Shown here one piece after another: positions 45,459 to 57,036 of a DNA stretch of 64,000 nt. The notes beneath the pieces are model-generated. The model had not been told where the DNA came from and ran no database searches. It saw nothing but the letters and a program-made list of their open reading frames with translations. How positions within the stretch are numbered: position 1 is the stretch's first letter; every line of letters starts with the position of its first letter. The stretch covers positions 15,483,161-15,547,160 of the forward strand of contig CAMZMU010000123.1 of the NCBI GenBank assembly GCA_947311845.1, written 5' to 3'. Both the position numbers and the translations under genes were made by a program. This stretch comes from Poa pratensis. Taxonomy: Eukaryota; Streptophyta; Magnoliopsida; Poales; Poaceae.

Positions 45459-46164
45459 GCAAAGCTCAAACCCAAACATGTCGTGCCATCCTGCAAAATA
45501 CAGCTCGCACTGCCACACCATTCCTTTCCATGAATATAGAGTACCCTGTATCATTATGCATGGATGAAACATTTTCTTGGAATCGGTGATTTTAGATTCG
45601 CATCGCTTGCAGAAAGATCGTTGAGTTGATGCCAAGCAGCAGCCAAGGAAGTATACAGGATTTGCCGCTTTGGAACGTAACAAAGAGACAGAGAGGTGAG
45701 CATGGGTTCAGAAAAGACCCGGACTCCCGATCTGTCCTGTTCGGACAATGTCATGCTCTGTATTTATAATGATGTTTCTAGCGGCGTGCAGTTTAATCCT
45801 CCCCAGCGTAATTCCATGTATTTGTCTGCGTTTCAGCAGACTTGGATACAGAAGCATGTCAGGTTCGTCAGAAAACACCGTCTCTGCAACTATAAAGGGA
45901 CGAAGAAACAATGTCGTCGTTCAGAGATGTGTTGCAAATGAGAACGAACAAGTCGCATTCTTCCAGAAGGGTCCTCCCTTGGCTCCATTACATATTTGTC
46001 CATACATGTCGAATGACATACAGATATAGATATTTGTTTTGTTATCAGAAGGTGTCGTATTATTCAACTAACCAGGAGACGTGGAAACATACAGACTACT
46101 GGTTGTTTAGTGGTACTCCGTGGCTGAACTAATACCGCAGCTTGATCTCCTCACAAAAATGCTA
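45459..46164. other. Intergenic DNA, no gene seen
   Basis: Short frames only, overlapping on both strands, with no recognisable domain. Confidence 0.4.
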
Positions 46165-46287
46165 CTCCCTCCGATCCATATTAGTGGACATAGCTTTGTC
46201 TAAATTCATATGTATCTAGTTAAGTATTTAGACTAGATACATGTGTATCTAGACAAAGTTGTGCCCACTAATATGGATCGGAGGTAG
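46165..46287. mobile_element. Stowaway MITE, 123 bp (copy 2, inverted)
   Basis: CTCCCTCCGATCCATATTAG ends flanked by TA (46163-46164 and 46288-46289). It is the same family and length as 40802-40924, in reverse orientation, so the CONSTANS-like gene lies between inverted copies. Confidence 0.93.
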
Positions 46288-47147
46288 TACTTACTCATGG
46301 CGAACAAACCCTACCCTCTTCCATGACTGCTGACTGAGTATATGTTTAGCATGGTGTTCTTCTGAACTCCATCCGATGCAACACGAGGGCTTAATCGGGA
46401 GATACATCCACGTCAAGCCTGCCCCGCCCAAGTGGGAGAGTGCCCATCCCCGATTCCCCGCGGTCCAGCCTTCCGGGACGGAAAGAGAAGACGACGGTGA
46501 GCTCGTCGCCACGCTCCGGCCGGGCTCATCTCGGAGTGCATGCAGCCAACTCCGCACAATCCTGGCGGCTGGTACCCGTCGCCGTCGCCGAGTTTTACCC
46601 GGACGGCACACTGGCGTCTCGATCCCCACTTCCCCAGTACAGCTACCCGGCCTTCCCTTCACCGTTACCACCACTTCCATGTACAGGTCGGTTGTGTTTA
46701 TCCAATCGATTCATGTCCCTGTCGAAGGCCCAGAGACGGAGAGACCTACTCTAGTTTCACATGGGAGGCTAGTTTATACGGTCCCGCTTATCTCAAACAC
46801 CTTGTTCTTTCACTTTCACAGCTGCTCGTGCAATGCCCTTTGCTTATTTTGATGGAACGCCTGAGCAGTGAAAAATTCCATCGTTTATTCTTTATTTTCT
46901 GGGTTTTAACGTGTGTGAAATCAGCTCCACCATGTCATCGGTCATTGCCGCTTTGACTGGACCAAATTTGTCTGATTTCAGAAGTTTAGGATCTGAGAAC
47001 GCCCGGTGTTGGAGTTCATTTTTCTAGAATGGATCACGGTCGAGGGGCACAAAACTGACATGTTTCTCTTTGATGAAATGTCTTGCATGATTTTCAAGTT
47101 TTTAATTATTTCTTGTGTGCATAATACAAATGATCTTATCATTAGAT
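46288..47147. other. Unassigned GC-rich stretch
   Basis: 46376-46760 is GC-rich with overlapping open frames in several phases on both strands. None shows a domain I recognise and no splice structure joins them. It may be a decayed exon or a captured fragment. Confidence 0.3.
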
Positions 47148-47162
47148 AAAAGCTTGGAGATT

Positions 47163-47450
47163 TTTTTTTTGCGAAACACAGTACAACACAGACGCTCACA
47201 TACACTCACCCCTATGAACGCACACACGCACATCTTGCCCCTATGAGCACCTCCGACAGACTGAGCCGGCGTATCAGGTCTTGAGATTGAGGAACTCACC
47301 ACAGGCACCTCGCTGTCGACGGGAACGTCGCCTCCCACTGAAGAATATTCCGCCTAAATGAGAAACACCAGCGTCAAACCTGGGGTTTGAACTCTGGTGG
47401 GCTGGGGGTAAAACCACCCTCCTAACCATCCTACCACAGGCAGATTCTCT
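47163..47450 (-). mobile_element. tRNA-derived SINE-like retroposon
   Basis: On the minus strand the element opens near 47450 with an A-box-like region (TGTGGTAGGATGGTTAGGAG) and a B-box-like GAGTTCAAACCCC, the internal promoter of RNA polymerase III. It closes with an A run, seen as Ts from 47161. It lies between AAAAGCTTGGAGATT (47148-47162) and AAAAGTTTGGAGATT (47451-47465), a 15-bp target duplication with one change. It resembles a SINE common in wheat-tribe genomes; I do not assign a family name. Confidence 0.8.
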
Positions 47451-47465
47451 AAAAGTTTGGAGATT

Positions 47466-49000
47466 CAAAAGCCATTTCTTGCACTATAACTATTCAAGGA
47501 TGCGTTCTTAAGACTGCAGAGTATCACTGTAATTTGTTGTCATGTCATTTACGAAGTATTTCCAGTAATAAATAAGGAAGAAAAACTTAGAAATTGTCGT
47601 CAAAATCTACATAAAATCTTTTCCAATCATTAGAAAAGCGCATTTTTTTTCTCTAATAGATTAATGTGCGCAGGCTATTTGTTTCCTTATGGGCTGATTT
47701 GAAACACAATGGCCCAACTCTTATAACTGAGCCAATCAAGCGTTTGAGATACGGAGGCCTTAGTATGTTAAGCCCAGGCACTACCTATCCCTTATAGTGA
47801 ATCGGAACATGGGCTCGCTCGTAGCAATCCTACATGGCCCGGCTTTAGTAACACGTTTTATTGTTTCCTTTTTCTTTTCTTTTCGTCATTTTCTTTCTTT
47901 TTCGTTTAGATTTTCATTCCGTTTATTTTTTATTTTGTTATTATTCTTTTTTTCTAGTATTGCACGAGTACTTTTTTTGGTGTCTTTTCATTTGTTTTTC
48001 TTTTTTGGTAACACACGAATTTGTTTTAGGCAGCAAGTAATTATTTTACATTGTAATTTTTTTTTGAACCCGCGAACATTTCTGTCAACCTACATGAACA
48101 ACTTTTTATCATGGGTGAACATTTTTTTTTATCATGAAACATATTTTTCAAAACATAATCCATTTTTTTAATAAGATGAACCTTTTAACATCGGTGAACT
48201 TTTTAAAACTAGACGAAACATTTTTTTACATACGTGAATGATTTTTAAACAGATATTTTCATAATTATTAAGAGGCTATTATAAAATTTATTTACTAAAT
48301 CTTAATTTTGGAATTAATACAAATCTGTACATGTTTGTGGGTCGGAAGTCCAACCCAGCAGAAGAGCATTGTCTGTGGTCAGACTTGCTATAATCGATAC
48401 CTAGGAGCTTCCCATGTTTAGTGGCCACTCCCTTGCAGATCACCACCAAAATTCAAAATCTAATTTTATAGTAGTATACTACGGATTTTGCTTATTTATT
48501 TATCTGATTTGTATATTCTGAAATCCAAGCTTAACTAGGTAAATCCCCTGTAACAATAATGTCTCGTTGCTGGACATGACAAAAAAAAGCGTCCTTTGTA
48601 CCCAAGTTCTTCTCCTGCACCCTCCTACTCCATCTATCTCTGAAAGAAACCAAAGAAATTTTCTCTAAAAGTCAAACGATGTAAAGTTCGTGCAAAACAC
48701 TATTAATATGCATAATATCAATTCAATATCTTTAGAGTTATTGTGAAATATATTTTCATATTATCAATATATAGTTGTAGTTGTTGTAGTTTCTCTAGAA
48801 ACTTGATCAACCATAGCATAGTTTGACTATGGGCAAACTTGATCTAACGGAGTATTACTTATAATCAGGAACGAATGAGTACGTACATGTACGTGTCATT
48901 TAAAAAAAGGATGAATGTGTTTCGGTCGAAACAACTATAGAAGAACAATACGAAAAGAGAATACGTCTTGCATACGCTACCATTTTACTTCAGAGTTCCA
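47466..49000. other. Intergenic, with T-rich degenerate repeats
   Basis: 47860-48240 is very T-rich and contains irregular repeats of a GTGAACATTTTTTT-like unit, probably part of an old element. 48600-48870 has weak Stowaway-like ends (CTCC near the left, GGAGTA near the right). No gene is seen. CCA at 48998-49000 is the left TSD of the CACTA element. Confidence 0.4.
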
Positions 49001-50571
49001 CACTAGTAGAAAAAAGCTTATAGGTGAAATGTTACCTGTGGCGCACAAACTTCTTTGTGCGCCACAGATAATCTCTCTCCTATCATAGCCGTCTGGAAAA
49101 AGTTACTTGTGGCGCACGGAATAATCTATGCGCCACAGGTATAGATTACCTGTGGCGCACAAAAAAATACCTGTGGCGCACAAAAAAAACGTGCGCCATA
49201 GGCAACAACCGAGGAGAGAGAGTACCTGCGGCGCACATATTATTTCGTGCGCCACAGGTATTTTTACCCCATTTTCGCCTATGAGTGCACGCATATGTGA
49301 AAAATATCAGCCCCGACCCGGCCACTAGCCTCCTCTTCCCTTATCCGAATCTTCTCTCTCCCACCACACACATCACGCACAACCGCACTCCAACCCCTCC
49401 CCGTCCCCTTCCCCTTCTCCGCCGCCCAACCACCTCGCCGTCTCCTCCTCCTTCCTCCGGCACCACCTCTCCAGCCGCCGCCTCGTGAAATCCGGTGAGC
49501 AACGCCGCCGTCGGCCGCCCCCTCTGCCGCCCGCCCGCCCGTCTCCAGATCCCCTCCCTCGCCGGCGTCTGGATCAACGAGAGGCCGAGGGGCTGCAGCT
49601 CCGTCCCGTCCTGGCGCCTTCCGTACCAGCGCCCGGCGCCGCATGCGGTGGCGTGGGCTGGCGACCGGAGATGCCGGCGTGGCGCGTTGCGGCGGCGTGG
49701 ATGGAGTCGTGGATGTAGCAGACGCGCCCGCTCGGGGAGCAGCAGGCCATGCGCGTCCTCGACACCATCCTCCGCCCCGGTGAGCACTCCGCCCCCTCCT
49801 GCTGACCCGGTGCGCCGCGTGCAACGACGGGAGCGGCGCCAGAGATGGCGCACGGAGGAGGAGGACGAGCTTCTCCTCCTGACCTCACCGGGCTGCTCCT
49901 GCCGGCGCCGTCTTCACCGGCCGTGTCCCCGAGCTGCTACAGGCGGTCACCAGTCTCAGGATCTGCGCTCAAACGAGGATGTATGTAAGTACCACCTCCC
50001 TCTCTCCCGATTTCGCTCCATCCTCTTCTTGTGCTACATCCAAACATCCAACCAAGGATAGATCCTGTGACTCACCATGGTCCAGAACGAACCAAACGAT
50101 CCCCACCCCCTGTTACAGCTCTAGCCTAGGTGCATGTCATGGTCCAGAACGACCCCAACAAAATCCATTTATTTTTCCTTTATTATGGCTTTGCTTTTTC
50201 CAGTAATAATATTTGCAAATGAAATCACCGATTGATAATTAATGGTGATGCACCGCTGCATTTGAACGCGTAGCACGAGGATATGGACATGCCCCTCTAG
50301 CACGAGGATGGACATGCTCAACATCAAGCAGGGAAACTAGGTAGCCTCACTCTCTTCAACCTTAATGGTTCAGTATTGGTTGCTCATCAGTTATGTGCAG
50401 TACCTATGTTCGGAATAACTCAATGGTTTATTTTGACAACTTTCAAGCGTGTGTATATTCAGAACAGCAGTGTCATTCCGCTTTGATACATGTTAGTTCT
50501 TATTGGTTAGATTACATTGGTCGGACCACATTGAGTTAATTGCACCTCACAGCTTAGGTTGTTTCTTTCAG

Positions 50572-50647
50572 GTTTCTTCGTGACCATCTGGATTTTGCAT
50601 TGATGTTCAAGTCCAATGATATCCTGCGGAAACATACTGCTTTGAAG
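50572..50647 (+). pseudogene. Possible captured exon inside the CACTA element
   Basis: A pyrimidine tract and CAG precede, and GGTGTGTG follows, a 76-base stretch open in one frame and encoding a peptide that includes FLRDHLDFALMFKSNDILRK. It looks like an internal exon of an ordinary gene with good splice borders. I cannot name the parent gene, and the neighbouring sequence offers no partner exons that I can see. Confidence 0.35.
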
Positions 50648-51990
50648 GTGTGTGGCCCCGTCTTGTTGAAATTTTTCTATGTAGTTTACCCTTTGTTAGC
50701 TTAGTGTGTCGAGACTTCAAGACTGAAGAGTATAGAGTAATGAAATAAATCCAATTTCATTGTCTGCAATCATGCTCTTGCTTAGTTTAATGACTTCATT
50801 AAAAGAAATAAGTGTGAATACATGTGATGGAGATATTCTTGGCTATTTTGTCAAATTATCATGGTGCTGAGCATTTTCATGGAGTTTCATGTATTACAAG
50901 AACACCGTAACATTGCATGCTTGTGTACGCTATGCTGTTCAACGCCTATGTAAAATTAACAAGGTGCCCGCTAGTCTGAACTTTACTGCAGCAACTAATC
51001 CATTCCTGAAATTGCCGGAGTTCTTTTTGTAATAGGTACATGCTTATAGTTGCAGTTACTAGGAGGCCCTGGTGCTAACATTTTGCCCTAACTATCTCAA
51101 AATAATAATTGTTCTCACATGTAACTCTATGCTTTCACTGCCTTGAAATTTCACTCATCAAAATTAACAAGGTTGAACTATTTCACTCATTTAGGTTAAA
51201 CTGCCCTATTTTTGGATGTTGAACTACTCCATGGATGGAATTCGTGGCTGTTTAGACTTAGTTTTATATCTCGGTGACACAACTTTGGAATTAGGTAAAA
51301 TTGTAAGCCTTGCATCTGCACTATGATTTGTGTAGGATTGTGTAGGTCTGTAGTGCAAGCCTTGCTGTAGTGTAATATTTCTGAACTGAAAGTATAAAGT
51401 AACACTACAGTTCATTGATTCTCTGATTGTTGTAGTTGTTTGAATCCTTTTTGTGTAGAATTGTGTCACTCCCTAGTGTAATATTTGTGTAGGATGATCT
51501 ATGTTTCTTGCATGTCGACACGGGGCTGTGGCGACGACGACGATGACATCCGGCTGAGCTATGTTTCTTGCATGTGGTGCTTGACTTGCCATACCAACAT
51601 GGGGGTGCGGCGGCGACGACACCGACAAGGGGTTGTGGCGGCGATGACGACATCGACATTGACACGGAGCTGTATTTGTACTACCGCGATCATTTGTACT
51701 ATCCGATAGGTTTATATTGGTTGATGCAATATTTTATTTGTACTATTGATAATGACCTGTATGAATGTATCAGAAAATAAATGTGGGGGCAGTAATTGTA
51801 TTTATTTGTGAATATTCTGGATTTTATTTTTTTAATCCATAAATTGATACTAGTGGCGCACATATTTAGTTAGTGCGCCACTGGTACAGCTTTGTTTTTA
51901 AACTCAGAAATTATTATCAGTGGCGCACACACTAGCTGGTGCGCCACTGGTATTCAACTTACCAGTGGCGCGCAGGACAGGTAAGTTGGG

Positions 51991-52188
51991 TTACCTGTGG
52001 CGTCCGCCGTGCGCCACAGATAACACTTACCAGTGGCGCAAGTTTAGTGGCGCACCGCCGTGCGCCACAGATAGCCAAATTTGGTAAACTTACCTGTGGC
52101 GTCCGCCGTGCGCCACAGATAACACTTACCAGTGGCGCAAGTTTAGTGGCGCACCGCCGTGCGCCACAGATAGCCAAATTTGGTGCGT
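51991..52188. repeat. 99-bp tandem repeat in the CACTA 3' subterminal region
   Basis: A 99-bp unit starting TTACCTGTGGCGTCCGCCG occurs twice (51991-52089, 52090-52188). Each unit carries several CAGTGGCGCA or GTGCGCCACAG motifs, so the duplication raises the number of presumed transposase sites. Confidence 0.9.
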
Positions 52189-52246
52189 CATTGGTAGGTT
52201 TTTTTTTTTTTTTTTGAGAAAGGTAGGTTTTTTCCTACTAGTGCCA

Positions 52247-53031
52247 TGTGCCAATGGGCCACAAATGCTCAAACACTGTCGTTGGTTGCCTACCATCATA
52301 TCGATGGGTACCTTAAACACTACGATCATCTTCGATTCCCCAACTGTACTTTCAAGGTCCAGCAAGGTAGGCAACCCAGCACGCCGAAGCAACCCATGGT
52401 CCAGCCCGACCTTAATCAATGGCAATCAAGGAACGATACGGCCAGCCTAAATCGAAACAAACTTGTGTTGTTCTAGACGGCATGCGTTTTCATTACGATG
52501 AAAGCAGCATGGCAGATCTTCTTTCCCATAAAAAGGCTCAAGCAATAAGCAACACGACGGTTCACCAGCCAGCACCACGAACCCGAATGTTCTCCGTGCG
52601 AAGGACATTGAATCACTGATCTTTGACACTGCTGACTAAGCCTGCCGCCATTAACTTAGGTCCAGCTGAGGTCGATAAAAAAAGAGCCCTATTGGTGTAG
52701 TTCCTGACCGTGTAATAAGTTGCCGTTCTGTCAGGTCGCCAATGTGCACAGTTCAGTTTGGCTCCTGCTAACTGTCACTGCCCGCCTCCCTCCTTGCTTG
52801 ATAAGTGCGGTCAGACGCATGATGATCCATCCAAATTCGACACTGGAGACTCGCCTCATATCGTTGCTTTTGATCTCTCGGCATTCGTCTCCGGGGGGCG
52901 GCCTCTGTAACACGACCCATTCTGCAAACCTCCGCGGTTCACTGTCGTGTGCAGCGGCTGATCGCCTCGATACAACGCACACTTGCTAAACCTCTCGTTT
53001 GACCTGGCAAAACGTGTCCATGTCCACGGCA
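52247..53031. other. Intergenic DNA, no gene seen
   Basis: No sustained coding frame or repeat that I recognise. Confidence 0.4.
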
Positions 53032-53045
53032 GAGGACCCGCAGTT

Positions 53046-53503
53046 TTTTTTTTTTTTTTTTTTTCATACTTGTATTAAACAGCAAGAAACAGAGTAGAAC
53101 CAAATACAAGCAAGGAAATAAACAGAGAAGAAACAAGAAAAGCAAAGCTGGCTCAGCCCAACTTCAACCTCGAGGTCACCAGGCGCGCATCCTCTCCGTC
53201 GCCGAAGACGCCGAAGAACCCAGCCGCCAGGAGCACCAACCATGGGAGCAGACGAACTCCTAGCCCGAAGGCGTTGAAGAACCGCAGTATCCACCAGCTC
53301 CGTGGAGCTGGATCTGAAGACGAAGCAGCAGCATCGGCCGGGGGGCCTCCCCAAGCTCGAACTGCTCCAGATCCGAGGCCTGCGCCAAACCACCTCACCG
53401 GAGATGGCCAGATCCTCCACCAGCACACCACGAGCCCGCACAGCCGCCATCTTGAACCTCCTCCGCCGGCCACCTGTACACTCGCCACCAATCTGCCGTC
53501 GCC
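53046..53503 (-). mobile_element. Retroposon with poly-A tail, 458 bp
   Basis: GAGGACCCGCAGTT is repeated at 53032-53045 and 53504-53517. Between the copies lies a minus-strand insert that ends in a poly-A run (Ts on the plus strand to about 53064). The 14-bp duplication and tail are the marks of LINE-type insertion. The minus strand is open for about 110 codons (53153-53491), but the product is low-complexity and unrecognised. It is either a non-autonomous LINE relative or a processed copy of a host transcript. Confidence 0.75.
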
Positions 53504-53517
53504 GAGGACCCGCAGTT

Positions 53518-54138
53518 GAAATGGAGGTTTACTCGATCGGAACTGAGTATAACATAGGACCGGTACAAGTGCCTCTCCCGAAATTAATGTGAAACACTTG
53601 TGAAACCGAGAGGTTCAGTTTTCTTCGAGGGACACGACGGGTGACTGTTCATGGAAAGAGCGGCTAAAAGCGCTTAGTTTAGCCTTTGTTTCCTCTGTGC
53701 TGGAGCTTCTTTAAAGATGCATTGCATTCAATGGAATCCCGGCTCCCTTTCTTTTTGATTTCCATTCTATTTAGATATTTTTTAATTATTACTAAGGCAA
53801 AAAAATTGAACTCGTCTCATTAACAAAGAAGGGTTCGAGACAAAGTTTGGCAAAACATGGCAAAAAAAACGAAGAGTCTACTCTCACAGCATCAAATAAT
53901 TCAAGTTTTTCGCACGGGCAACCCCCATAAGGTGGCCTCACCTTTAATATTACAAAACAAGAGGAATGGGAGCAGTGGCACGAAATCGCAGGAGGAGCGG
54001 AATAGTGGCGACTCTAGGAGTTCTGAAAATAGTTACTCATATTGTCGTCCATAAAATATGATGACACTTTTGTACAGTTTTTTTTGCAAGATTGTAAATG
54101 TACATTATGCATGGAAATCACAAATATGCAAATAATTA
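53518..54138. other. Intergenic DNA, no gene seen
   Basis: AT-rich, no coding frame of note. Confidence 0.4.
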
Positions 54139-54259
54139 CTCCCTCCGTTCACAAAAGGATGTCTCAAGCAACTCCAAATTTGAATGTATCTAGACATAAT
54201 TTAGTGTATAGATATATTCAAATTTGAATAGTTGAGACATCTTTTGTGAACAGAGGGAG
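54139..54259. mobile_element. Stowaway MITE, 121 bp
   Basis: CTCCCTCCGTTCACAAAAGG and its imperfect complement form the ends, with TA on both sides (54137-54138, 54260-54261). Confidence 0.9.
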
Positions 54260-54876
54260 TAGATTGATATACTGTAAATTGTGTCTACTCCTAATGGCAG
54301 CAACATCCCATGCGTACCTTTACTGTAGATTTTTTTTTTTAGGGAAGCCAACACTGTAACATGAAGCATTTATCTACCCATGGATGGGTTAGAAGTTATT
54401 TTGAGTGGGCCGGTGGGGCAACGAGAGAGAGCATACCGGTTCCATGGACCAAAAGTGTAGTTTTCCTATGTTCACCTATAGTCCACACTAAAATATCTAA
54501 AACATCTTATAAGGCCATGTACAATGGATGGTGCTTAAAGAGGTGTTTACGAAAATAAACCTCTTCTTATTTGTATTAGAAAGTGCGTAGTTAGGCATCT
54601 GCCTAGTGTAAATAAGCACTAGTGCTTTAAAAAAAACAGGTTTATTCTTGTAAGCACCTCTCCAAGCATCTTTCATTGTACATGCCCTAATTTGAAATGG
54701 AGGAAAACGAAAAGTGTATCATCGTGTTTTGATTCTGATAAATCACTCTCCAAAAGGCGGGCTTCAGGGGACCAAATTTTGAGAATTCAGTGCAAATTTT
54801 GTTGAAATAAGTTTCTGTAAACGTAAGTTGGTTAAAACTTGCTGGAAATTCGGTGATAATTCAATCATCCATATTC
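54260..54876. other. Intergenic DNA, no gene seen
   Basis: 54515-54690 contains a loose inverted repeat (CATGTACAATG near 54515 against CATTGTACATG near 54677), perhaps an old MITE. Otherwise nothing is seen. Confidence 0.35.
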
Positions 54877-54892
54877 AAGTTGTGACCGGGTG

Positions 54893-56376
54893 GAGACAGA
54901 AAAAACCGAAAATCTGCCTCCCGGGTCGCTCTCCTGGGCGACTCCGGAGGCGACCCTAACCCTAGCCCAACCTCCACTCCTCCTCCTTCCTCCTCCCTCG
55001 CCGCTGCCAGCGGTGACCGCCAGGCTGGGCCCGTGCAGTTGACGCCGGCGGCGAGGCCCCCTCCTCACGCAGCGGGCCGGTGGAGCGCGGGTACCGCTCG
55101 GGTACAGCTGGTCCGACGAAGTGGCGGCGGATCTGAACGGCGGCGGCGCTCTGCTGCTCTCGCCAGAAGGATTGAAGACGAGGACGACGGTGTGGTCGCA
55201 GGCACGAGCTCTGGTTTCGCGTCCACGGGCCGGGGCAGGGGCCCCGGGCCCTTGCGAGCCCTTCCGTCCTCCTCTGTTGCGGGCGTTCCTTGCAGTCGTG
55301 GTGGCTGCAGGACGTCGCTCTCCCTGATCGGAGTTCATGGCTGGCCACCTCTCACCATCCAGATCTAGCGTCGGCAGCAGTCACGGGGGCTTTTGCTGGA
55401 CCAATCTCTCAGGACGGGCCCGTGGGTCCTACGCGGTGGTGTAGCTGAGGATGACGGTGAGGCCGTCTGTCGGGGCCAGGTTCGGGTCCTGGCCGCCGCG
55501 GTGGTGCTCGTTTTCCAGCTTGGTTCGGTGGTACGAGGAGTTTGGACACCAGTGTGGCGACCCTGGACAGTGGGAACCGCGTCGGTTGACGGGCGTGCCG
55601 GCAGTTCTGGTGCTGGTTGGTGAGCGCGGCCGTGTGGGCGGCGTGGTGATTGACAAGCGACTTCTTGTGGCAGCGGTGCGGATGTCGTCTGTACGGCGTT
55701 CCAAGCCGTGTGTGGGAGGCCTAGAGTCTATGCCAAAGGGAAACCTTTGTCCGGGATATTCCCGGACCGCGGCGTCGACATCCTCGAATGTCGTTCCCTT
55801 CCTGAAGGCGTCGTTGCGGCTCTCTCGGCCCTCCTACGTGCTCCGGGTGAAAACCTCAGATCCTCGGATCGGGCGGCGGCGACGCCTTCGTGTCGTGATC
55901 TTCTTGAAGATGCCGCCTTGGAGTACACAGATTGTTGCTTCCCAAAGGTTGGGAGGCTTGGGTTGCAGCTAGCAGCCTCTCGCCCATCTCTCTCAGGCAA
56001 GGTCTACAGCTTCTTCTGCACATCGGTGTGTCTTGTGTGGGGCTACTTGGTGCCTGTCTGTAGCTCTGCGTGTCAGTGGCGGTGATCGTCTTCACTTGTA
56101 ATCTCCTCGGCGTCCCTCTCTGAGACCTCCTTGTTGAGCCTGTCTGCAGCTTTGTATGTTAGTGGCGGTGATCGTTGGTGTTCTCGTGTAATCTCCTCGG
56201 CCTCCCTCTTTGTGGCCTCCCTATTGAGCCTATCTGCCGGTGTGGACAGTGGCGGTGTGCTTCGGTGTTTACATGTAATCGCCTAGTAGATCTATTTCTT
56301 GTGTGTGCAGGGTTGTGTTGTATGTTGGGTTTTATTCGCCTAGCGTTGAGCCTTTTGGGCATTTTATCTAAAAAAA
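54893..56376 (+). mobile_element. Non-autonomous LINE-like retroposon, about 1.5 kb
   Basis: AAGTTGTGACCGGGTG occurs at 54877-54892 and 56377-56392, a 16-bp target duplication. The insert ends in an A run (56370-56378). The 5' part is GC-rich and the 3' part contains near repeats of GTAATCTCCTCGG(C) (56098, 56189) and related strings. There is no reverse transcriptase, so it was mobilised in trans. Long open frames on both strands inside it reflect the GC content. Confidence 0.8.
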
Positions 56377-56392
56377 AAGTTGTGACCGGGTG

Positions 56393-57036
56393 ATTGCCAC
56401 GACACCTGCACGGACACAGACTTGCAACAGCAAACAACAGACATGTGGCCGTACCAGAAATTTTACTCCTTGCGTTTGGAATGCCTGCAACCGTACTTGG
56501 TCATGTGTGCACGCGACTGCACAAGGACTGGTCCACTGGGTCTTAATTATCCTAGTTTCTCTCATGCCCTGTTTCATAGACTTTGTCCGCTGTTTTGCCT
56601 ACCCCCTATATCGTCCTCCTCCCTTCAATATTTGGCAGCCTCGCCGGCGATACACGGACGGACAAGATGTTTAGTCTCGTGTGTATGGTTGCAACGAATT
56701 CACTATGGCATTCAAAGCAATCGCATAGGCCTTTTGAAGGATTGAATCCTGTAGAAAATTTTCTATAAAAATTGTTTGATTCATAGAATCATATCCTATA
56801 AATTTTATCTTATAAGAATCTGTAGTGTAAATCCTATAGGAAAAAATATGAGGTCCCACCTTTTAAAAAAAATCCTTTACCACAATAAAAAAGAATCACT
56901 CTTCTCATAGGATTCAATTAGACATACCATCTCAATCCTATTGCTCCTATTTCAACATTTTTCCTATTCTGTGAATGAGAGAAGCCCAACATGGCTTACT
57001 TTCCTGAATAAAACGAGGGAGAAATTAAAAACTACG
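56393..57036. other. Intergenic; MITE-like AATCCTATAGGA region
   Basis: 56690-56990 is rich in ATCCTATAG and its complement and can fold on itself, like common grass MITEs. Ends and target duplication are not clear. 56400-56690 holds nothing that I recognise. Confidence 0.35.

Larger units (their letters stand above)
49001..52243. mobile_element. Non-autonomous CACTA (En/Spm-type) transposon
   Basis: It begins CACTAGTAGAAAA and ends CCTACTAGTG, with the 3-bp duplication CCA on both sides (48998-49000, 52244-52246): the defining CACTA features. Both subterminal regions are packed with copies of CTGTGGCGCAC or CAGTGGCGCAC in both orientations, the expected transposase-binding repeats. Several pairs form hairpins, such as the 14-bp stem at 49038-49069. 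No transposase gene is present. The GC-rich interior (49300-50000) and a possible exon near 50572-50647 may be captured host sequence. Confidence 0.93.

Noticed and set aside
49279..50061. Frames of 170-188 codons on both strands
   Set aside because: GC-rich interior of the CACTA element; overlapping frames in all phases with no recognisable product.
51850..52190. CRISPR-like regularly spaced GTGCGCCAC repeats
   Set aside because: The spacing is irregular, the repeats occur in both orientations, and they sit at the end of a CACTA transposon in a plant genome; they are subterminal transposase-site repeats.
51939..52217. Protein with a 33-residue tandem repeat
   Set aside because: The repeat is the translation of the 99-bp tandem unit in the CACTA end, not a gene.
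55033..56095. Several frames of 110-173 codons
   Set aside because: All lie in the 1.5-kb retroposon 54893-56376 and encode Arg/Gly-rich low-complexity sequence without domains.
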